From CBDTYW01 sp965364735 (GTDB taxonomy: Bacteria; Actinomycetota; Nitriliruptoria; Nitriliruptorales; Nitriliruptoraceae): a stretch of DNA of 8,472 nt. Of this stretch, positions 1 to 4,957 are shown piece after piece. The stretch spans positions 1-8,472 of the forward strand of contig CBDTYW010000166.1 of assembly GCA_965364735.1 (NCBI GenBank), read 5' to 3'. The translations under genes and the position numbers were made by a program. Numbering within the stretch: position 1 is the stretch's first letter; each line of letters starts with the position of its first letter. The notes below the pieces were generated by a model. That model worked only from the letters and a program-made list of their open reading frames with translations. It ran no database searches and was not told the DNA's origin.

Positions 1-797
1 TCAGCTCCGGGAAGTGGGTCGCGATCTTCCCCGGCGTGTACTCCAGCCCGACGACGCCACAGACGCCCATGCTGATCCTGCACGCGCTGCAGCTGCGCGC
101 CCCGACGTCGATCGCCTCACATGAGACGGCGGCCGCGCTCTGGGGCCTGATGGGCCGACACGAGATCGGCCCGCCGTTCCACGTCACCAAGCCCGGAAGT
201 GGATCGCTCGACCTCGACGGGGTGCTGGTGCATCGCCGCACCACGCCGATCGCTCACGAGGTCGTCCACGGGATCAGGACCACCGACCTCGCGACGACGC
301 TGGTCGACTTGGCCGCGACGATGACCGAGGCGCGGCTCCTGCCGATCGCCGCCGACGCCTGCCGTCGGCTGGGCGCCACCCCGCGGGGGATGATCGCCGC
401 CGTGGCGCCGCGTCGCGCAGGGGCAGGCGTCGCGAGATCTGTCGCGGGTCGGCTGGGGCTCGACCGGCCCTCGCGCTCCGGGGCCGAGTCGCGGTTCCAG
501 GAGATGGTCGCGCAGATCCACGGCGCCACGCCGCCGGAGCTCAACGTCACCGTGATCCTGAGCAACAACCAGACCACGGAGTTCGACGTGCTCTACCCGG
601 TGGAGCGTCTGGTCCTCGAGTACGACGGGGCCCCCTACCACCGGCTGCGCAACGACCGGCTCCGCGACTTCGCGCGCGACGCGGCCGCGCGCCGTGACGG
701 CTACACGGTCGTGCGCTGGACCGACGAGATCCTCGACGCCCCGCACCTGCTCGTCGAGGACACCCGCCGTCGGCTCGCGGCGCTTGCCGCGAGGTGA
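1..797 (+). CDS. AbiEi-like winged-helix / DUF559 endonuclease-like protein, 5' partial
   Basis: The reading frame is open from base 3 with no stop, so the gene begins left of the window. The in-frame GTG at 36 is not the start, because the residues before it (GKWVAIFPGVY) match the 'wv.v.pGVY' end of the N-terminal winged helix in AbiEi-type proteins. Counting visible codons from base 3 (264 codons), an AbiEi-like region ASHETAAALWGL (38-49) is followed by the usual 'T...T..DLA' stretch (93-105). The C-terminal part is a DUF559/Vsr-like PD-(D/E)XK fold: E162, D195 in EFDVLYP, E206 and D208 in LEYDG, H213, then the RDFARDAAARRDGYTVVRWT region (221-240). The family is common and multicopy in Actinomycetota and is often labelled type IV antitoxin. 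No AbiEii nucleotidyltransferase toxin follows, so a nuclease or regulatory role is inference. All proposed catalytic residues look intact. The TGA at 795-797 touches a tandem repeat array. Confidence 0.85.
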   Translation, partial: SSGKWVAIFPGVYSSPTTPQTPMLILHALQLRAPTSIASHETAAALWGLMGRHEIGPPFHVTKPGSGSLDLDGVLVHRRTTPIAHEVVHGIRTTDLATTLVDLAATMTEARLLPIAADACRRLGATPRGMIAAVAPRRAGAGVARSVAGRLGLDRPSRSGAESRFQEMVAQIHGATPPELNVTVILSNNQTTEFDVLYPVERLVLEYDGAPYHRLRNDRLRDFARDAAARRDGYTVVRWTDEILDAPHLLVEDTRRRLAALAAR

Positions 798-846
798 GCC
801 GGGTTCGGCGACAACGCCGGATCGTCGTGGAACCCTGCCCGCGGCG

Positions 847-891
847 CGGTTGTCGTGGAAACCACGCCCCGCTCGGGAAACGCGACAACCG
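847..891. repeat. Inverted repeat in array unit 1
   Basis: The arms CGGTTGTCG (847-855) and CGACAACCG (883-891) are a perfect 9-bp inverted repeat around a 27-nt loop. Inside it, CGTGG (854-858) and CCACG (862-866) form a 5-bp hairpin with an AAA loop that shares two bases with the outer arm, so the two structures compete. A further CGACAAC at 809-815 could pair with the left arm instead. The structure could form on either strand. Confidence 0.75.
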
Positions 892-949
892 GCACCGTGA
901 ACCGGGTTCGGCGACAACGCAGGATCGTCGTGGAACCCTGCCCGCGGCG

Positions 950-994
950 CGGTTGTCGTGGAAACCACGCCCCGCTCGGGAAACGCGACAACCG
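950..994. repeat. Inverted repeat in array unit 2
   Basis: This is an exact copy of the unit 1 inverted repeat: arms at 950-958 and 986-994, 9 of 9 bases paired, the same 27-nt loop and the same nested CGTGG-AAA-CCACG hairpin. Confidence 0.75.
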
Positions 995-1052
995 GCCCCG
1001 TGAACCGGGTACGGCGACCACGCCGGATCGTCGACAAACCCTGCCCGCGGCG

Positions 1053-1097
1053 CGGTTGTCGTGGAAACCACGCCCCGCTCGGGAAACCTGACAACCG
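1053..1097. repeat. Inverted repeat in array unit 3, slightly degraded
   Basis: The left arm CGGTTGTCG (1053-1061) is unchanged, but the right arm reads TGACAACCG (1089-1097). The terminal C-to-T change leaves 8 Watson-Crick pairs plus one possible G-U pair in a + strand RNA. The nested CGTGG-AAA-CCACG hairpin is intact. Confidence 0.65.
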
Positions 1098-1164
1098 GCA
1101 CCGTGAACCGGGTACGGCGACAACGCCGGATCGTCGACAAACCCTGCCCGCGGGCCCGGGACAT

Positions 1165-1200
1165 GCAGAACGGGCCGCCCGGAGGGGCGGCCCGTTCTGC
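1165..1200 (-). terminator. Perfect 16-bp stem, 4-nt loop hairpin downstream of the SDR gene
   Basis: The arms 1165-1180 (GCAGAACGGGCCGCCC) and 1185-1200 are exact reverse complements around a GGAG loop. The hairpin starts 13 nt after the minus-strand SDR stop codon, which fits an intrinsic terminator for that gene. Neither side has a T-run, which is common in high-GC actinobacterial terminators. It is symmetric, so it could also stop + strand transcription coming from the upstream gene and the repeat array. Confidence 0.8.
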
Positions 1201-1213
1201 GGTGTCGATCGGG

Positions 1214-2134
1214 TCAGTCGAACGTGATCCCGAGGACGTTGATCATCTTGCCGGTCTGGTCGCCGACTCCGCCGGTGAACTCGGAGGCGTCCGGGCCGAT
1301 CTCCATGATCTCGTCCCAGCGCGCTGCGACGTCCTCGATGGTGAAGCCGTCCATGCCGAACGAGAGACCCTGACCCTCGAGGATCGCGACGCGGGCGACG
1401 TAGCCGCCGCCGACGGAGAAGATGCGACCGGTCTCGGTGCAGGTCTCCGACGCGAGGTAGGCGACCAGCGGGGAGACGTTGGCGGGCTCGAGCGCCGCGA
1501 GCATCTGCGGCGGCATGAGGTCCTCGGTCATCCGCGACGCGGCGACCGGGGCGATGACGTTGCACGTGACGCCCTTGCGCGCGCCCTCGATGGCGAGCGT
1601 GCGGGTGAGCCCGACGAGGCCGAGCTTCGCCGCGGAGTAGTTCGACTGGCCGAAGTTGCCGTAGAGGCCCGAACCGGAGGTCGTGTTGATGATGCGGCCG
1701 TAGCCCTGCTCGGTCATGTGCGGCCAGGCAGCCTTCGCGCAGTTGAAGCCGCCCTTGAGGTGCACCGCGATGATGATGTCGAGCTCGGCCTCGGTCAGCT
1801 TCGCGAACGACTTGTCGCGGAGGATCCCGGCGTTGTTGACGAGGATGTCGATCTTGCCGAACGCGTCGATCGCGGTCTGGACGATCGCCTGGCCACCCTC
1901 CCAGGTGTGGACGCCGTCGTAGTTCGCGACGGCCTCGCCACCGGCGTCCTTGATCTCCTGGACGACCTGGTCGGCCATCGCCGATCCGCCACCGGACCCG
2001 TCGCGTGAGCCGCCGAGGTCGTTGACGACGACCTTCGCCCCGCGGCTGGCCAGCAGCATCGCGTGCTCACGGCCGAGGCCACCACCGGCGCCGGTCACGA
2101 CCGCGACGCGGCCTTCGAAGTTGATCTCTGACAC
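1214..2134 (-). CDS. SDR family oxidoreductase, MFE-2-like (3R)-hydroxyacyl-CoA dehydrogenase type
   Basis: A 306-residue short-chain dehydrogenase/reductase that probably oxidises or reduces 3-hydroxyacyl-CoA or a related hydroxy substrate with NAD(P) in the cytoplasm. Visible motifs are the cofactor glycine motif TGAGGGLG (14-21), NNAG (100-103), the probable catalytic serine S153 in NTTSGSGLYG, and YSAAK with Y166 and K170. The segment GNFGQSNYSAAK (159-170), VHLKG with H125 where classical SDRs have Asn, and the SRMTEDLMP stretch (200-208) closely resemble the dehydrogenase domain of human HSD17B4. No hydratase or sterol-carrier domain is attached. A roughly 55-residue tail (about 250-306) follows the core, as in bacterial members. 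The GTG start is preceded by GGGGAA at 6 nt. It is divergent from ddl. The exact substrate cannot be read from sequence. Confidence 0.9.
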   Translation of the reverse strand: MSEINFEGRVAVVTGAGGGLGREHAMLLASRGAKVVVNDLGGSRDGSGGGSAMADQVVQEIKDAGGEAVANYDGVHTWEGGQAIVQTAIDAFGKIDILVNNAGILRDKSFAKLTEAELDIIIAVHLKGGFNCAKAAWPHMTEQGYGRIINTTSGSGLYGNFGQSNYSAAKLGLVGLTRTLAIEGARKGVTCNVIAPVAASRMTEDLMPPQMLAALEPANVSPLVAYLASETCTETGRIFSVGGGYVARVAILEGQGLSFGMDGFTIEDVAARWDEIMEIGPDASEFTGGVGDQTGKMINVLGITFD

Positions 2135-2173
2135 GGTGTGTTCCCCAAGGGTCGGTGGCTGGAAGTGCAGGAG

Positions 2174-2204
2174 ATCCTAGGAGCCAGACGGCCGCGGCTG
2201 GCAA
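2174..2204 (-). promoter_or_regulatory. Candidate promoter for the SDR gene
   Basis: On the minus strand TTGCCA (2204-2199) and TAGGAT (2179-2174) are separated by 19 nt, a reasonable SigA-like pair for a high-GC actinobacterium. The -10 lies about 40 nt upstream of the SDR GTG at 2134, giving an expected 5' leader of roughly 33 nt. It sits in the 102-nt divergent gap with ddl. I saw no comparably good promoter for ddl on the + strand. Confidence 0.45.
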
Positions 2205-2226
2205 CCTCGCGTCCGACGCTGACCAC

Positions 2227-2232
2227 AGGTGA
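2227..2232 (+). promoter_or_regulatory. Ribosome binding site that fixes the ddl start
   Basis: AGGTGA lies 4 nt before GTG 2237. It supports this start over the GTG at 2138, which would add 33 unconserved residues and lies only 3 nt from the start codon of the divergent SDR gene. Confidence 0.65.
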
Positions 2233-2236
2233 ACGC

Positions 2237-3337
2237 GTGACTGACCGACAGACCGTGCTGATCCTCTTCGGCGGCCGCTCGAGCGAGCATGAGATCTCGT
2301 GCCTGTCCGCACGGCTCGTGCTGTCCGCGATCGACCGCGACCGCTACGACGTCATCCCGGTCGGCATCACCCGGGAAGGCCGCTGGGTGCTCACCGACGG
2401 CGAGATCGTCACCCCCGCGGGCCGCGCGCTGCCCGAGGTCGACGGGACGAACCAGCAGACGGTCGCGCTCGTGCTCGGGCGCAGCGGTCCCACGCTTGTC
2501 CGGTTCGACGACGACGTGGCCACGACGGTCGCAGGGATCGATCTCGCGTTCCCCGTCCTGCACGGTCCGTACGGCGAGGACGGCACGATCCAGGGGCTCC
2601 TGGCCTCGATGGGCGTGCCCTACGTGGGCGCCGACGTGGTCTCGTCGTCCGTCGGGGTCGACAAGCGCGCCATGAAGCAGGCCTTCAAGGCGCGCGGGCT
2701 GCCGCAGGTCCCGTACCTCCCAATTCGTCGCGACCGCTATGAGACGGAGCGCTCCACCGTGCTCGACGAGATCGAGTCCGCGCTCAGCTTCCCGATCTTC
2801 ACGAAGCCCGCACGGCAGGGCTCCTCGATCGGGATCACGCTGGTGCGCCACCGTGACCAGCTCGCCGACGGGCTCGCAGAGGCCTTCCGCTACGACCGCG
2901 TGGCGATCGTCGAGCAGGGGCTCGAGCGCCCCCGGGAGCTCGAGGTGGGCGTGCTCGGCAACGAGTCGATCGACGTCACGCCACCGGGCGAGATCCTGCC
3001 CAGCCACGAGACCTACGACTTCGAGGCGAAGTACCTCGACGACTCCGAGCTGGTCATCCCCGCCGACGTCGACCCCGAGATCGCGGCGATGATCGACCGC
3101 TACGCCCGGCAGGCGTACACCGCGATCGGCTGCCGAGGGATGGCGCGCGTCGACTTCTTCCTCGACTCTCGCGGTGACCTGTACCTCAACGAGATCAACA
3201 CGATCCCGGGCTTCACCCCGAACTCGATGTTCCCGCGGCTGTGGGAGGCGGACGGGGTGTCGAACCGTGAGCTCGTCGATCGGCTGCTGGACCTCGCGAG
3301 CGCCGCAGCGGACGTGGATGCCCGCTTCTCGCCGTGA
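2237..3337 (+). CDS. ddl: D-alanine--D-alanine ligase
   Basis: A cytoplasmic ATP-grasp ligase that joins two D-alanines for the peptidoglycan stem peptide. The frame is open from 2138, but GTG 2237 is the better start: AGGTGA (2227-2232) sits 4 nt upstream, and the protein then begins a few residues before the conserved FGGRSSEHEIS. Length is 366 residues, normal for Ddl. Motifs: GGRSSEHEIS (12-21), HGPYGEDGTIQG (109-120), TKPARQGSSIG (189-199), VEQGL (226-230), DFEAKY (261-266), GMARVDFF (301-308) and LNEINTIPGFTP (317-328) with Mg-binding E319 and N321. K265-Y266 match the Lys-Tyr pair of the E. coli DdlB omega loop, which fits a D-Ala-D-Ala rather than a VanA-type D-lactate ligase. It is divergent from the SDR and convergent with the Lrp-type gene, so it appears monocistronic here. 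Confidence 0.97.
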   Translation: MTDRQTVLILFGGRSSEHEISCLSARLVLSAIDRDRYDVIPVGITREGRWVLTDGEIVTPAGRALPEVDGTNQQTVALVLGRSGPTLVRFDDDVATTVAGIDLAFPVLHGPYGEDGTIQGLLASMGVPYVGADVVSSSVGVDKRAMKQAFKARGLPQVPYLPIRRDRYETERSTVLDEIESALSFPIFTKPARQGSSIGITLVRHRDQLADGLAEAFRYDRVAIVEQGLERPRELEVGVLGNESIDVTPPGEILPSHETYDFEAKYLDDSELVIPADVDPEIAAMIDRYARQAYTAIGCRGMARVDFFLDSRGDLYLNEINTIPGFTPNSMFPRLWEADGVSNRELVDRLLDLASAAADVDARFSP

Positions 3338-3354
3338 CGAGAACGGACGGCGGG
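3328..3354. terminator. Possible terminator hairpin between ddl and the convergent Lrp-type gene
   Basis: CTCGCCGT (3328-3335) can pair with ACGGCGGG (3347-3354), giving 8 pairs including one G-U around an 11-nt loop. It spans the ddl stop codon and most of the 18-nt gap between the two convergent genes. There is no U-run, and high GC makes chance hairpins common. Confidence 0.35.
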
Positions 3355-3355
3355 C

Positions 3356-3601
3356 TCAGAAGCCGGGGTGGTCGATCACGGGGCACGTCAGCGTCCGGGT
3401 GATCCCGGTGATCGTCTGGATGCGCGAGACCACGAGCCGGCCGAGCTCCTCGACATGGGGGGCGTGCACCTTGACGATGACGTCGTAGGGGCCGGTGACC
3501 TCGTTGGCGGAGTCCACGCCTTCGACCTTGGCGGTGGCCTTCGCGACGTCGGACGAGCGGCCGACCTCGGTCTGGACGAGGATGAACGCGGTGACGGCCA
3601 T
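3356..3601 (-). CDS. Stand-alone Lrp/AsnC-type ligand-binding (RAM) domain protein
   Basis: An 81-residue protein consisting only of the C-terminal ligand-binding domain of Lrp/AsnC regulators. It has the typical alpha-beta pattern: a first strand AVTAFILVQT (2-11), a helix ending in VEGVDSANEVTGPYDVIVKV (26-45) with the hallmark G-PYD turn, then ELGRLVVSRIQTITGITRTLT (52-72). There is no helix-turn-helix, so it probably does not bind DNA alone; members of this class are thought to form oligomeric rings that bind small ligands or modulate full-length Lrp proteins. ATG 3601 was chosen because GGGAG sits 6 nt upstream and the longer upstream frame overlaps corA with no conservation. It starts 34 nt after corA on the same strand, so the two may be co-transcribed. 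Ligand unknown. Confidence 0.88.
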   Translation of the reverse strand: MAVTAFILVQTEVGRSSDVAKATAKVEGVDSANEVTGPYDVIVKVHAPHVEELGRLVVSRIQTITGITRTLTCPVIDHPGF

Positions 3602-3635
3602 CGTGAGCTCCCGGCGGGTCGGCGACGTCTGGAGC

Positions 3636-4838
3636 CTAGAGCCTCGATGTGTCGTCGTCGCCGAGTTGTTGGTCCGGATTGCGGTCGGGCTCCGGCGCTG
3701 CGTGATGGCTGACCCGTGCGATGGCACCTGCACCCCGGCGGACCTGTCGCCCCGTCGCGGTGACCACGCGCGCCCCGGCGACCGGGACCCGCATCACCTG
3801 ACCGAGCAGCGGGATCTCCATGACGTCGCCGAGGCTCACCCGTCGACGGTGATCCGCGGCCTTCTTCGCCCTCGAGCCGATCCAGCCTCGGTGCCGGAAC
3901 CAGGTGAGCTGGGCGCCCACGATGATGATGAACAGCCCCCACATCGCCGGGTAGGCCCAGCGGTAGGCGAGCTCCGGCAGGTACGCGAAGTTCGTGCCGT
4001 AGATCCCGGCGATCACCGTCAACGGCAGCAGCACCGCGGAGACGAGGGTCAGCACGCGCAGCATCTCGTTGAGCTTGCCGTCCTGCGCGGAGCGGTACGA
4101 CGACATCGCCGAGTCCAGGAGCTGGCGGTAGGAGTCCGACAGCGCGGCGAGGCGGTGCAGGTGGTCGTAGACGTCACGGAAGGCCGCGGCGTCCTCGGAC
4201 GTCAGCAACCCGATCGGGTCGCGGCCGAGCCGACGGATGACCTCGGCCTGGGGCACGACGGCGCGACGGAGCTGGATGACGTCGCGCTGCAGCGCGTAGA
4301 TGTCGCGGCGCGTGTGGTCGCCGGGGTCGTCGAGGAGGTCGTCCTCGATGACGTCGAGCCGCTTCTCCATGAGGTCGAGGAACGGCAGGAACACGTCGGT
4401 CATGACGTCGAGGAGGCGGTGCAGCAGCTGGGCGGGGCGGGTGATGCCGTTCGCGCCGACGCGGTCGAGCCGGTCCCCGAGCGCGGTGACCGACGCAAGC
4501 GGCTTGACGTGGAAGGTGACGATCATCCGCTGGCTCGCGGCGACGTCGAGCTCGCGCGTCTGGATCTCGAGCTCGACGGTGTCGAGCGCCATCCCGTGCA
4601 CCGTGAGGGAGAGCACGTCGTCCTCGGCGTCGAGCTTGGGCAGGTGTTGATCGTCGAGCATGTCCTCGAGGACGCGCGGGGGCAGGCGCAACGCCGGGTG
4701 ATGCAGCACCTCGGTCTCGCCGGGCGCCGGGTCGCCGAGGTCGACCCACACGAAGCCCGGCTGCTTCAGCACGGCGGGGAGCTCGTCGAGCATCACCCTC
4801 CTGACCTGCTCATCGACGACGTGGCGGATGATGAGCAC
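3636..4838 (-). CDS. corA: CorA family divalent cation transporter with GTN in place of GMN
   Basis: A 400-residue inner-membrane channel of the CorA/ZntB/Mrs2 (2-TM-GxN) family, expected to be pentameric and to carry Mg2+ or another divalent ion. The N-terminal cytoplasmic domain (about 1-235) leads into the long pore-lining helix. TM1 covers about 263-280 (VLTLVSAVLLPLTVIAGIYG), the signature is YGTNF (280-284), the external loop YLPELAYRWAYP (286-297) is typical, and TM2 is about 298-316. Two things are odd: the signature has Thr where CorA has Met, and about 80 mostly basic-to-polar residues follow TM2, where CorA normally ends within a few residues. The start is GTG 4838 with GAAGG 7 nt upstream. 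It is divergent from the DAK2 gene and upstream of the RAM-domain gene. Family is secure; ion specificity is not. Confidence 0.92.
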   Translation of the reverse strand: MLIIRHVVDEQVRRVMLDELPAVLKQPGFVWVDLGDPAPGETEVLHHPALRLPPRVLEDMLDDQHLPKLDAEDDVLSLTVHGMALDTVELEIQTRELDVAASQRMIVTFHVKPLASVTALGDRLDRVGANGITRPAQLLHRLLDVMTDVFLPFLDLMEKRLDVIEDDLLDDPGDHTRRDIYALQRDVIQLRRAVVPQAEVIRRLGRDPIGLLTSEDAAAFRDVYDHLHRLAALSDSYRQLLDSAMSSYRSAQDGKLNEMLRVLTLVSAVLLPLTVIAGIYGTNFAYLPELAYRWAYPAMWGLFIIIVGAQLTWFRHRGWIGSRAKKAADHRRRVSLGDVMEIPLLGQVMRVPVAGARVVTATGRQVRRGAGAIARVSHHAAPEPDRNPDQQLGDDDTSRL

Positions 4839-4860
4839 GGGTCAGCCTTCGTCGGTCCAC

Positions 4861-4890
4861 GTCGAGCGGGTCGGGGTCGCTGCGTAGGAT
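4861..4890 (+). promoter_or_regulatory. Candidate promoter for the DAK2-recG pair
   Basis: TAGGAT (4885-4890), preceded by TGCG, resembles an actinobacterial SigA extended -10. The -35 is weak (GTCGAG, 4861-4866, spacer 18). Transcription would start near 4897, downstream of the ATG at 4889 but upstream of GTG 4958. The element lies in the divergent gap with corA. Confidence 0.4.
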
Positions 4891-4957
4891 GCCCACACCA
4901 CCCCTCACGATCCCGGCAACCGATGCACGGGGCAGGACCGGACAAGGCGGCGACGAC

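Larger units (their letters stand above)
799..1153. repeat. 103-bp tandem repeat array, about 3.4 copies
   Basis: Three full units (799-901, 902-1004, 1005-1107) and one 46-nt partial unit (1108-1153) have an exact 103-bp period without indels. By eye, units 1 and 2 differ at 2 positions, units 1 and 3 at 7 and units 2 and 3 at 9. Each unit carries a short hairpin CGGCG-4 nt-CGCCG near its start (imperfect in unit 2) and a longer inverted repeat CGGTTGTCG...CGACAACCG. A nested CGTGG-AAA-CCACG lies inside the longer one. Because 103 is not a multiple of 3, the open frames through the array shift with every unit, so it is not a coding repeat. The homology also extends left over GTGA at 794-797, the stop of the upstream gene. 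Function is unknown; a REP/BIME-like palindromic repeat or a protein-binding array are possibilities. Confidence 0.9.

Noticed and set aside
1..797. Toxin-antitoxin operon
   Set aside because: No partner gene follows the AbiEi-like protein within the window; only the upstream side remains unseen.
799..1153. CRISPR array
   Set aside because: Whole 103-bp units are near identical with no unique spacers, and no cas genes are visible.
794..1227. Several short overlapping + strand open frames with repeated METTPRSGN-like peptides
   Set aside because: They are the 103-bp repeat read in different frames; each frame breaks at the next unit, starts lack ribosome sites, and composition is not protein-like.
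117..1565. A 482-codon minus-strand open frame through the DUF559 gene, the array and the SDR end
   Set aside because: It crosses the terminator and two recognised genes on other frames, has very high Arg/Pro/Gly content and no motif; it is a high-GC shadow.
2138..2236. N-terminal extension of Ddl from GTG 2138
   Set aside because: The extra 33 residues are not conserved in Ddl, the start lies only 3 nt from the divergent SDR start codon, and GTG 2237 has a good ribosome site.
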